Part shown: piece after piece, positions 33,240 through 41,703 of the stretch | How positions within the stretch are numbered: the stretch's first letter is position 1 | Layout: each line of letters opens with the position of its first letter | DNA from: Herbiconiux oxytropis | GTDB lineage: Bacteria > Actinomycetota > Actinomycetes > Actinomycetales > Microbacteriaceae | Reading direction: 5' to 3' | Assembly (NCBI RefSeq): GCF_024979315.1 | Contig: NZ_JANLCK010000001.1 | Coordinates: forward strand, 434,001 to 498,000 | DNA length: 64,000 nucleotides | Notes under the pieces: generated by a model | What the model was told of the DNA's origin: nothing | Database searches by the model: none | What the model saw: the letters and a program-made list of their open reading frames with translations, nothing else | Made by a program: the position numbers and the translations under genes

Positions 33240-35005
33240 GCGATCCGCTCACGCTCGCGCGCTCCCTGAGCGCCAAGAGCGACGACCAGCTGATCGCGCT
33301 GCTCGCGGCGCGCCCGGTCGCGGCGCGGGAGATCCGCGACTTCTTCGACCTCGCCGATGCGCTGCTCGACCCGGTCTCGGTGCGTGCAGCGCTCCGCCGC
33401 CTCGACCGCGACCAGATCGAGGGGCTCGCCGCCCCCGCGGAGAACAGGGTCGCGCTCGACGCGCTCCCCCTCGAGGAGCTCGCGCTGCGCGATGAGGCCG
33501 GCCGCCCCTACGCCGTGGTCGCGGAGGTGGCCAGGACCCTGCTCGACGAACCCGCCCCCGCACCCGAGACCGGCCCACCCACGATCTCCCCCGCGGCAGA
33601 CGCGCTGGCGGCCACGCCGGTCGCCGAGCGAGCCTTCACCGCCATCTCGGCGGTCGCCGAACTCGTGCAGCAGCTGCGCCTCGCTCCGGTGCGCACACTG
33701 GCACGTGGCGGAATCCCGGCCGCGGAGAGCAAGCGCCTCTCGGCCCTCCTCGGACTCGAGCCCGAGCTCGTGCCCCCGCTCATGGAGGTCGCTCGCGCAG
33801 CCGGCCTGATCGACCTCGACGGCGACCTCCTCTTCTCCACGGCCTTCGCCGACGAGTGGAACCTGCTCGGCCACCGCGACCGCTGGAGCACCCTCGTCTC
33901 CGGTTGGGTCGCGAGCCTCGACACCCCGTTCCGATCCCTTCTCGCCGATGCCGTCGAGGGCGGCCGGTGGCCGAGCGGTGCGACCCTCCGCGAGGCCCTC
34001 GCCACCCGCTACCCGGCCGCCGACGCGACCATGAGCGCCGAGCTCCATCACATCGATGAGCTCGCTCTCCTGCTCGGAGCCGCGCCCTCTGGCCTCGCGG
34101 CCGAGCTCCCGGACGAGGTCGACCGGGTCTACCTGCAGCACGACCTCTCGATCATCGCCCCAGGCCCTCTCCGCCCCGCCATCGACGCGCGTCTCCGCAC
34201 GGTCGCCGACATCGAGAACCGCGGCCTCGCCAGCAGCTACCGGATCACGGCGCAGACGATCGACCGCGCCCTCGCGTCGGGTGAGACGGCGGAAGGGCTC
34301 CGGGAGTTCCTCGGCGAGATCTCGCTCACGGGGGTCCCCCAGGCCCTCGACTACCTCATCGGCGAAGGCGAGCGCCGCCACGGGCTCGTCCGCGTCTCAC
34401 CCGTCGGCAGCGCCGGCAGCAGCAGGCGCACCCGCGTGCACTCGAGCGACACCCGCGTGCTCGGCAGCATCGCGGTCGACCAATCCCTCGCATCGCTGGG
34501 GTTCCGGCGCGAATCCGACGACACCCTCTCGAGCCGGATCGAGCCCGCCACCGTCTACTGGCTCCTCGCCGACGCCCGCTATCCCGTGCTCGCGGAAGAC
34601 GCCGACGGGGGCCTGCTCGTCATGCGCCGCGCGCGCATCCTCCCCACCCGCCGTGGAGCGGATGCACTCCACTCAGCGTCGGGCGCCGCATCCGGTGCAG
34701 CAGCCGACGCACCCCCCGCGCTCACCCAGGAGCTCCGCCACCTCCTCCCCCGTCTCCGCAGCGCCAGCGGCGGCGGCCCGCCCCCGCACGATGACGACGC
34801 CGCGTGGATCTCCCGTCAGCTCGACCGCGCCGTGCGCTCCCGCACCGCCGTGGGCATAGAACTGCGGATGCCGGACGGCTCGACCACCGAGATGCAGGTG
34901 ACCCCGCAGAGCCTGGCCAACGGAAGGCTCCGCCTCGTCGACGAGCGCGCCGGCGTGGAGCGCACGGTGCCGGTAGCGAACATCACCCGCGTGCACGCCC
35001 TGTGA
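33236..35005 (+). CDS. Helicase-associated domain protein partnered with XPB
   Basis: The protein has 589 aa and a GTG start. Conserved elements: an N-terminal repeat-like region (DPLTLARSLSAKSDDQLIALL), a winged-helix-like middle (PAAESKRLSALLGLEPELVPPLMEVARAAGLI) and the XPB/Ssl2-like helicase-C3 region (VYLQHDLSIIAPGPLRPAIDARLRTVADIENRG, SYRITAQTIDRALASG). It lacks Walker motifs. It stands directly before the XPB helicase gene, as in most actinobacteria, and likely forms a complex with it. The C-terminal 80 residues contain a TEMQVTPQSLANGRLRLVD fold. Confidence 0.9.
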   Translation: MSDPLTLARSLSAKSDDQLIALLAARPVAAREIRDFFDLADALLDPVSVRAALRRLDRDQIEGLAAPAENRVALDALPLEELALRDEAGRPYAVVAEVARTLLDEPAPAPETGPPTISPAADALAATPVAERAFTAISAVAELVQQLRLAPVRTLARGGIPAAESKRLSALLGLEPELVPPLMEVARAAGLIDLDGDLLFSTAFADEWNLLGHRDRWSTLVSGWVASLDTPFRSLLADAVEGGRWPSGATLREALATRYPAADATMSAELHHIDELALLLGAAPSGLAAELPDEVDRVYLQHDLSIIAPGPLRPAIDARLRTVADIENRGLASSYRITAQTIDRALASGETAEGLREFLGEISLTGVPQALDYLIGEGERRHGLVRVSPVGSAGSSRRTRVHSSDTRVLGSIAVDQSLASLGFRRESDDTLSSRIEPATVYWLLADARYPVLAEDADGGLLVMRRARILPTRRGADALHSASGAASGAAADAPPALTQELRHLLPRLRSASGGGPPPHDDDAAWISRQLDRAVRSRTAVGIELRMPDGSTTEMQVTPQSLANGRLRLVDERAGVERTVPVANITRVHAL

Positions 35006-35033
35006 CCACCGCCCCGGCGTAGACTTGCCAGCT

Positions 35034-36674
35034 ATGCCCGACGGCCCTCTCATCGTCCAAAGCGACCGCACCGTGCTGCTCGAGGTGGCGCATCCCGCCG
35101 CCGCCGCCGCCCGCCACGAGCTCGCTGTCTTCGCCGAGCTCGAGCGCGCTCCCGAGCACGTGCACACCTACCGCATCACCCGCCTCGGCCTCTGGAACGC
35201 CCGCGCCGCCGGCCACACCGCCGACGAGATCCTGGCGACCCTCGAGAGCTACTCCAAGTTCGCGGTGCCGCAGTCGGTGACCCTCGAGATCGTCGAGACC
35301 ATCGGGCGCTACGGCAAGCTCGTGATCGAGCGGCAGCCCGAGGGCGAGCTCACGCTGCGCTCGACGGATCCTGCGGTGCTGACCGAGATCACCCGCGCCA
35401 AGAAGGTGGCACCGCTCCTGACGGTGCGCCGGGAGGACGGCAGCTGGGAGATCGAGGCCTGGGCCCGCGGCCAGCTCAAGCAGGAGCTCATCAAGCTCGG
35501 CTGGCCGGCCGACGACCTCGCGGGATTCACTCCCGGTACCCCGCACGAGATCGACCTCGACGAGACCAGCTGGCACCTCCGGGACTACCAGCGGCACGCG
35601 ATCGAGAACTTCGCCGAGCACGGCTCCGGTGTGGTGGTGCTCCCGTGCGGCGCCGGCAAGACGCTCGTGGGTGCCGGCGCGATGGCCGCGGTGAAGACCA
35701 ACACCCTCATCCTCGTCACCAACACCGTCTCGGCCCGCCAGTGGCGCGCGGAGCTGCTGAAGCGCACGAGCCTCACCGAGGAGGAGATCGGCGAGTACTC
35801 CGGGCTCGTCAAAGAGGTCAAGCCGGTCACGATCGCGACCTACCAGATCCTCACCTCGAAGCGCAGCGGCAAGTACGCCCATCTCGAGCTCCTCGACGCC
35901 CTCGACTGGGGCCTCGTGGTCTACGACGAGGTGCACCTTCTGCCCGCGCCCGTCTTCAAGCTCACCGCCGACCTCCAGGCCCGCCGCCGCCTCGGGCTCA
36001 CCGCCACGCTCGTGCGGGAGGACGGCCGGGAGTCCGATGTCTTCAGCCTCATCGGCCCCAAGCGCTTCGACGCGCCGTGGAAGGAGATCGAGGCCCAGGG
36101 CTACATCTCTCCCGCGAACTGCTACGAGGTGCGGGTCGACCTGCCGTTCGAGGAGCGGATGACCTACGCCGCGGCCGCCGACGACGAGCGCTACCGCCTC
36201 GCCGCAACGGCCCCCGCCAAGCTGGATGCCACGAAGCGCCTGATCGAGCAGCACCGCGGCGAGCGCATCCTCGTGATCGGCCAGTACCTCGAGCAGCTCG
36301 AGGCGCTCTCGCACGCGCTCGGCGCACCACAGATCACCGGGGCCACCCCGGTGCCCGAGCGCGAGCGGCTGTTCCAGGCGTTCCGCGAGGGCGAGGAGAA
36401 GATCCTCGTGGTCTCGAAGGTCGCCAACTTCTCGATCGACCTGCCCGAGGCGAGCGTCGCCATCCAGGTCTCCGGATCGTTCGGCTCGCGCCAGGAGGAG
36501 GCCCAGCGCCTCGGCCGGCTGCTGCGCCCGAAGGAGTCGGGGCTGCCGGCGAGCTTCTACACGCTCGTGGCGCGCGACACCGTCGATCAGGAGTTCGCGC
36601 AGAACCGCCAGCGCTTCCTCGCCGAGCAGGGCTACGCCTACACGATCCTCGACGCGGAGCAGGCAGCAGCCTGA
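35034..36674 (+). CDS. XPB-type DNA repair helicase
   Basis: The protein has 546 aa from ATG 35034 (a TTG nine bases earlier is possible). Motifs: the N-terminal XPB domain (PLIVQSDRTVLLEVAHP), Walker A VVLPCGAGKTLVGAG, DEVH box VVYDEVHLLPAPVF, motif III RLGLTATLVREDGRE with the RED motif typical of XPB, and motif VI GSRQEEAQRLGRLLRPK. It unwinds DNA 3'-5' and is thought to act in repair or transcription-linked functions. It is co-directional with its accessory gene, which ends 28 bp upstream. Confidence 0.95.
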   Translation: MPDGPLIVQSDRTVLLEVAHPAAAAARHELAVFAELERAPEHVHTYRITRLGLWNARAAGHTADEILATLESYSKFAVPQSVTLEIVETIGRYGKLVIERQPEGELTLRSTDPAVLTEITRAKKVAPLLTVRREDGSWEIEAWARGQLKQELIKLGWPADDLAGFTPGTPHEIDLDETSWHLRDYQRHAIENFAEHGSGVVVLPCGAGKTLVGAGAMAAVKTNTLILVTNTVSARQWRAELLKRTSLTEEEIGEYSGLVKEVKPVTIATYQILTSKRSGKYAHLELLDALDWGLVVYDEVHLLPAPVFKLTADLQARRRLGLTATLVREDGRESDVFSLIGPKRFDAPWKEIEAQGYISPANCYEVRVDLPFEERMTYAAAADDERYRLAATAPAKLDATKRLIEQHRGERILVIGQYLEQLEALSHALGAPQITGATPVPERERLFQAFREGEEKILVVSKVANFSIDLPEASVAIQVSGSFGSRQEEAQRLGRLLRPKESGLPASFYTLVARDTVDQEFAQNRQRFLAEQGYAYTILDAEQAAA

Positions 36675-36689
36675 GCCCCTCCGCTCTCC

Positions 36690-38273
36690 CTATTCCGGGA
36701 GGGCGGCGGTCGACTCGTTGCGGTCGCCCGCGATGCCGCGCGCGAGGGTGCGGTTCCTGAAGAAGTCGGGCCGCAGCTTCGCCTGGATCAGCATCACCAC
36801 GATCCCGGTGAGGATGATGACCATGCCGAGGATGAACACGAGCCCGACCCCGCCGATGTTCGACCCGCTGCCGTAGTCGGGGTTCGCGCTCTCGATGATG
36901 GTCGTGAAGAACAGCACGGCCAGGATGAGCCCACCCACGAGCGGCGAGAAGAACTGGAAGAAGAAGTTGCGCGCGCTCGAGAACCACTGCTTGCGGAAGT
37001 ACCAGACGCACGCGAACGCCGTGAGCCCGTAGTAGAAGCAGATGAGCATGCCGAGGGTCGTGATGGTGTCCCACAGCACGTCCTCCGAGATGAACCGCAT
37101 CACGGTGTAGAAGACGGATGCGACGAGGCTCGACACGATCGTGGCGTAGCCCGGCGTGAAGAACCGCGGGTGCACCTTCGAGAACTTCGGTGACAGCGCG
37201 CCGTAGTGGCCCATGGCCAGCAGCGTGCGCGCGGGCGACACGAAGGTCGACTGCAGCGACGCCGCCGACGAGGAGAGCACGGCGATCGACACCAGGATGG
37301 CGAGCGGGCCGAGGATGGGGCCCGCGAGGGAGAAGAACACGTTGCCCTGGATGTCGGGGTTCCCGAGTCCGAACTCGCCCTCGCCGACGCCGGCGTAGTT
37401 GATGAGCGAGACCGAGAGGAAGAGGTAGAGCACGACGATGATCACGACGGTCGCGGTGGCGGCCTTGCCCGGCGTGGAGCTCGAGCCCTTGGTCTCCTCG
37501 CTCATCGTGAGCGTGACATCCCAGCCCCAGAAGATGAAGATCGAGAGCGAGAGCCCTGCGGCGAAGGCGCTGAACGAGCCGACCGCGAACGGGTTGAACC
37601 AGTCGAGCGAGATCGGCAGGGCGTCGAACGCGTCGCCCGCTCCCACGTGCACGAAGGCGACGATGCCGAAGAACACCATGACGAGCAGCTGGAAGCCCAC
37701 GAGCACGTACTGCAGCTTCTGCGTGGTCTGCATGTCGCGATAGGAGATGAGGGTGGCGCCGAGCATGAACGCCAGGCACGTCACGACGTTGATGAACGGA
37801 TTCGTGGTGAGGTCGGCGATGTCGGGGTTCTGGAAGATCTGCGACAGCATCAGGTAGAAGAAGTCGACCGCGATGCCCGCGAGATTCGACAGCACCACGA
37901 TCGTCGCGGCGATCAGCCCCCAGCCCGCCATCCAGCCGACCCACGGCCCGAAGGCCCGGGTGGCCCAGGTGAACGAGGTGCCCGAGTCGGGCATGCGGCT
38001 GTTGAGCTCGCGATAGCCGAACGCCACGAGCAGCATCGGGATGAAGCCGACGAGGAAGATGGCGGGCACGTGGGTGCCGACCTCCGCCACGGTGGGCCCG
38101 AGGGCGCCGGTGAGCGTGTAGGCGGGGGCGATGCACGAGATGCCGATGACGATGGCACCCACGAGGCCGACGGTGCCGGCGCCGAGGCCCTTCTTCGACA
38201 GCGCGGCGGTGGCGGCAGTCGGCGGCGAGGCCGGGTCGGAGGAGCCCTGCGGCGTGGTCTCGGGAGCGGTCAT
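36690..38273 (-). CDS. APC-superfamily amino acid permease
   Basis: The protein has 527 aa. About 12 transmembrane helices; the N-terminal signature GLGAGTVGLVGAIVIGISCIAPAYTLTGAL and the ELNSRMPDSGTSFTWATRAFGPWVGWMAGW segment place it in the APC family. The substrate is not determinable; the protein resembles permeases for amino acids or polyamines. The ATG overlaps the stop of the universal stress protein gene by 4 bp, so the two are translationally coupled. It converges with xpb with only 15 bp between stops. Confidence 0.9.
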   Translation of the reverse strand: MTAPETTPQGSSDPASPPTAATAALSKKGLGAGTVGLVGAIVIGISCIAPAYTLTGALGPTVAEVGTHVPAIFLVGFIPMLLVAFGYRELNSRMPDSGTSFTWATRAFGPWVGWMAGWGLIAATIVVLSNLAGIAVDFFYLMLSQIFQNPDIADLTTNPFINVVTCLAFMLGATLISYRDMQTTQKLQYVLVGFQLLVMVFFGIVAFVHVGAGDAFDALPISLDWFNPFAVGSFSAFAAGLSLSIFIFWGWDVTLTMSEETKGSSSTPGKAATATVVIIVVLYLFLSVSLINYAGVGEGEFGLGNPDIQGNVFFSLAGPILGPLAILVSIAVLSSSAASLQSTFVSPARTLLAMGHYGALSPKFSKVHPRFFTPGYATIVSSLVASVFYTVMRFISEDVLWDTITTLGMLICFYYGLTAFACVWYFRKQWFSSARNFFFQFFSPLVGGLILAVLFFTTIIESANPDYGSGSNIGGVGLVFILGMVIILTGIVVMLIQAKLRPDFFRNRTLARGIAGDRNESTAALPE

Positions 38274-39151
38274 GACGGGTCTCCGATCTGAGTGGGTGCG
38301 TCACGCGGCACGACCACGAGGGGCACGGGCAGTTCGCGCAGCATCTTCGCCGCGGTCGAGCCGAGGAAGAGGCGGCGGGGCTGGGCGAGCCGGCTCGAGC
38401 CGACGAAGACGATCTCGGCGGGATCCCAGGCGATGGCGGTGATCGCGTCGTCGATGGCGCGACCGGTGGCCACCTCCGAGGTCACCGCCAGATCCCGCGG
38501 GAGTTCGTCCACAGCGTGGGCGAGCACCTCCTCCGCGTGCTCGCGCGCACGGGCGAGGGCTTCGGGTCGGTCGGCGCCCGTGGGCTCGTCGAGGGCCACG
38601 AGCGAGAGCAGGCGAAGCGGCACGCCGCCGGCTCGCGCGGCCCGGATGCCGGTGGCCAGGAGCGCATCGGCTCCTGCCCGGGTGCCGACCGCACAGGTGA
38701 TGCGACTGACCGGCGTCTCGGCGAGGTCGCGGCAGCCCGAGGGCGCGAGCGCCACCGGCACGGGCGCGGCGTGCAGGAGGGCGTTCGCCACCGTGCTGAG
38801 CGCGAACCGGCCGAGCAGGCCTCCACGGGCGGCTCCCACCACCACGAGCGAGGCGCCGAGCGTGTCGATCGCTTCGAGCAGCCCGTCGGCGAGCGACTCC
38901 GCGTAGACCAGGTGAGAGGTCGCCTTCACGCCCTCCGGCACCCGGTCGATCGCTCCGGCGAGCCAGCCCTCCGCGGTCTCGCGCAGGAACTTCTCGTAGC
39001 CGGGATCGGCCGGGACGATGGTCGGCCGCTCCTCGTTGGCGAGCACGAGCACCACGTCGAGCCGCGCACCGTCGGTACGGGCCAGCCGCACACCGAGGGC
39101 CAGGGCGTCGTGTCCGGCCGGGGTGTCCGTGTAGCCCACGATGTATCTCAT
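38270..39151 (-). CDS. Tandem universal stress protein
   Basis: The protein has 293 aa with start ATG 39149-39151 (MRYIVGYTDTPAGHDALALG). Two Usp domains: the first with ASLVVVGAARGGLLGRFALSTVANALLHAAPVPVALAP (the ATP-binding G-x2-G-x9-G-S/T pattern), and the second with EIVFVGSSRLAQPRRLFLGSTAAKMLRELPVPLVVVP. Overlap with the permease gene suggests that it regulates or accompanies transport, as USP-permease pairs often do. It is divergent from the response regulator at 39226. Confidence 0.92.
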   Translation of the reverse strand: MRYIVGYTDTPAGHDALALGVRLARTDGARLDVVLVLANEERPTIVPADPGYEKFLRETAEGWLAGAIDRVPEGVKATSHLVYAESLADGLLEAIDTLGASLVVVGAARGGLLGRFALSTVANALLHAAPVPVALAPSGCRDLAETPVSRITCAVGTRAGADALLATGIRAARAGGVPLRLLSLVALDEPTGADRPEALARAREHAEEVLAHAVDELPRDLAVTSEVATGRAIDDAITAIAWDPAEIVFVGSSRLAQPRRLFLGSTAAKMLRELPVPLVVVPRDAPTQIGDPS

Positions 39152-39225
39152 CGCACCATAGTGGCGCATCCGGGCATGCGACAGGCTCCCAGCTTTCGCC
39201 CAGCGAACCCGCAGAGAATGGACGC

Positions 39226-39915
39226 ATGACCGGCCCTCGCATCCTCATCGTCGACGACGAACCGAACATCCGCGATCTCCTCACCACGAGCCTGCGTTTC
39301 GCGGGCTTCGCGGTGCGCGCCGTGAGCAACGGCGCCCAGACCATCTCCGCCGTGCTGGAGGAGGAGCCGGACCTCATCATCCTCGACGTGATGCTGCCGG
39401 ACATGAACGGCTTCGGTGTCACCAAGCGGCTGCGCGCCGCCGGGTACACCGCGCCCATCCTCTTCCTCACCGCGAAGGACGACACCGAGGACAAGATCAC
39501 GGGCCTCACGGTCGGGGGCGACGACTACGTCACCAAGCCCTTCAGCCTCGACGAGATCGTGGCCCGCATCAAGGCGATCCTCCGGCGCACCATGCAGGCC
39601 GACGAAGACGCGATCATCCGCGCCGGCGAGCTCACCATGGACCAGGACACGCACGAGGTCTTCGTGGGCGACACGGCCATCGAGCTCTCCCCCACCGAGT
39701 TCAAGCTGCTGCGCTACCTCATGCTGAACCCCAACCGCGTGCTGTCGAAGGCGCAGATCCTCGACCACGTCTGGGAGTACGACTTCAATGGAGACGCCGG
39801 GATCGTCGAGAGCTACATCTCCTACCTGCGGCGCAAGCTCGACGCGCACACCGAGGAGTCGCTCATCCAGACCAAGCGCGGCTTCGGCTACATGCTCAAG
39901 GTGAGCAAGGTCTGA
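39226..39915 (+). CDS. OmpR/MprA-like response regulator
   Basis: The protein has 229 aa. The receiver has phosphoacceptor Asp54 (LIILDVMLPD), acidic pair DDE near residue 10 and Lys in VTKPFS. The winged-helix DNA-binding domain follows (ELSPTEFKLLRYLMLNPNRVLSKAQILDHVW, ESYISYLRRKLD, TKRGFGYML). It pairs with the histidine kinase gene 30 bp downstream. The subfamily is the MprA/TcrA type found across actinobacteria and linked to envelope stress. Confidence 0.95.
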   Translation: MTGPRILIVDDEPNIRDLLTTSLRFAGFAVRAVSNGAQTISAVLEEEPDLIILDVMLPDMNGFGVTKRLRAAGYTAPILFLTAKDDTEDKITGLTVGGDDYVTKPFSLDEIVARIKAILRRTMQADEDAIIRAGELTMDQDTHEVFVGDTAIELSPTEFKLLRYLMLNPNRVLSKAQILDHVWEYDFNGDAGIVESYISYLRRKLDAHTEESLIQTKRGFGYMLKVSKV

Positions 39916-39945
39916 TCAGCCCGGGAGGGTAGCCTTGCTCACGCC

Positions 39946-41646
39946 ATGCTGAACGCCATCCTGAAGCAGTGGAGCGCCGTCTCCCTGCGCACGAAGATCA
40001 CCGGTGTCACGGTGCTCATGCTCACCTTCGGGCTGGTCGTCTCGGGCGTCGGCACCATGATCGTGCTGCGCACCTACCTGCTGCAGCAGGTCGACACCCA
40101 GCTCGACGCGGGAGACCGCGATCCCTCGCCGTTCCTCGGGCCGTCGGCCACTCCGGAGCAGTTCGACGTGGCCGACATCACCTCGGCGCCCACCGACTAC
40201 TTCGTGGGGCTCGTCGACTCCTCGGGCAACCTGCTCGCCAGCAACTGGGGCGAGGGCGAGCCGGAGGAGATGCCCAACGTGCAGGTCACGCTCGAGCAGG
40301 CGAACGAACTCGACGGCAAGGTGTTCAGCATCGAGTCGCACGACGGGCGGATGGAGTGGCACGCCGTCGCCGCGCAGGTCTACCTCTTCGGCGGCACCGA
40401 GCAGGGCAACGTCATCATCGCCAAGTCGCTCTTCGAGACCGAGCGCACCACGGCCACCTATCTCTCGATCTTCCTCGCCTTCGGGGTGGGCGTCGTGATC
40501 CTCGGCGCCATGCTCACGAGGCTGCTCGTCACGAGCACCTTCGGGCCCCTCCGCGAGGTCGAGCGCACCGCTGCCGCCATCGCCGACGGAGGTGACTTCA
40601 GCCAGCGCATGTCGGACGTCACGCCCAACACCGAGGTGGGCAGGCTCAACCGCTCGCTCAACACCATGCTCGCCCGGATCGACCGCGCCTTCGCCGACCG
40701 CGCACGCACGATCGACCAGATGCGCCGCTTCGTGGGCGATGCCTCGCATGAGCTGCGCACCCCGCTCGTCTCGGTGCGGGGGTACGCCGAGCTGTACCGG
40801 ATGGGCGCCCTGCAGACGCCCGAAGACGTCTCCCAGGCGATGGACCGGATCGAGAAGGAGGCCATCCGGATGGGGACGCTCGTGGAGGACCTCCTCGAGC
40901 TCGCCCGCCTCGACGAGACCCGCCCGCTGCAGCTCGAGCCCGTCGACCTCGTGCCACTCACCCTCGACGCGGCCATGGACGCGAGGGCGGCGAGCCCGGG
41001 CCGAGTCGTGTCCGTCATCACGCCCGACGACCCCGCCGCGGTGACCTTCGGACCGGCGCTCGAAGAGAAGGCCCCCGACGACGACGCCGCGGGTGCAGAC
41101 GGATCGCGCACGCCGTCGACGGCGACCCGCCCGATCGCGTTCGCGAACGCGACGCTCGCCAGGCTCCGGCGTCGGCCTCGACCCGGCACCGCCAAGGGCG
41201 ACACCCAGCCGGTGGTTCCGCTCGCCCCGGCCGCCGACGAGCCGAGCGCCACCGGCCCGGTCGCCGTACCGACGGCCGCCACGCGCCCGATCGTGCTCGC
41301 CGAGGAGAACAAGATCCGTCAGGTGCTCACGAACCTCATCGGCAACGCCCTGCGCTTCACCGACGCCGACTCCCCCATCGAGCTCGCCGTGAAGGTCGAT
41401 GAAGAGCGTCGGGTCGCCACCGTCGACATCGTCGACCACGGCGAAGGCATCCCCCCGCAGATCCGCGAGAAGATCTTCCAGCGGTTCTGGCGCGCCGACT
41501 CCTCCCGCACCCGCGAGACGGGCGGATCGGGCCTCGGCCTTGCCATCGTCTCCTCCATCGTGGCCGCCCACCGCGGCACCGTGGAGGCGCTCGAGACGCC
41601 GGGTGGGGGCGCCACCTTCCGGGTCACATTGCCGTTGTTGGAGTAG
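39946..41646 (+). CDS. Sensor histidine kinase, MprB-like, with insert in ATPase domain
   Basis: The protein has 566 aa. TM1 is at about 18-42, the extracytoplasmic sensor at 43-165, TM2 at 168-192 and the HAMP domain follows. HisKA has the phosphorylated His268 (GDASHELRTPLVSVRGY); HATPase has N-box IGNALRFTDAD, G1 DHGEGIPP and G2 GGSGLGLAIVSSI. Between the DHp domain and the N-box lies an 85-residue Ala/Pro-rich insertion (about 366-452) with two TATRPI/AATRPI repeats, absent from usual relatives. It phosphorylates the regulator encoded just upstream. A hairpin follows the stop. Confidence 0.93.
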   Translation: MLNAILKQWSAVSLRTKITGVTVLMLTFGLVVSGVGTMIVLRTYLLQQVDTQLDAGDRDPSPFLGPSATPEQFDVADITSAPTDYFVGLVDSSGNLLASNWGEGEPEEMPNVQVTLEQANELDGKVFSIESHDGRMEWHAVAAQVYLFGGTEQGNVIIAKSLFETERTTATYLSIFLAFGVGVVILGAMLTRLLVTSTFGPLREVERTAAAIADGGDFSQRMSDVTPNTEVGRLNRSLNTMLARIDRAFADRARTIDQMRRFVGDASHELRTPLVSVRGYAELYRMGALQTPEDVSQAMDRIEKEAIRMGTLVEDLLELARLDETRPLQLEPVDLVPLTLDAAMDARAASPGRVVSVITPDDPAAVTFGPALEEKAPDDDAAGADGSRTPSTATRPIAFANATLARLRRRPRPGTAKGDTQPVVPLAPAADEPSATGPVAVPTAATRPIVLAEENKIRQVLTNLIGNALRFTDADSPIELAVKVDEERRVATVDIVDHGEGIPPQIREKIFQRFWRADSSRTRETGGSGLGLAIVSSIVAAHRGTVEALETPGGGATFRVTLPLLE

Positions 41647-41670
41647 CGCCCGGGCTTCGGTCGGGTGCTA
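41644..41670. terminator. Hairpin between convergent kinase genes
   Basis: TAGCGCCCG (41644-41652) pairs with CGGGTGCTA (41662-41670) with one G-T wobble. It begins at the stop codon of the MprB-like gene. There is no strong T-run; it is probably a weak or Rho-assisted terminator. Confidence 0.45.
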
Positions 41671-41703
41671 CGGTCGCGCCGGTCCCCGCCCTGCGCGACG
41701 GGG

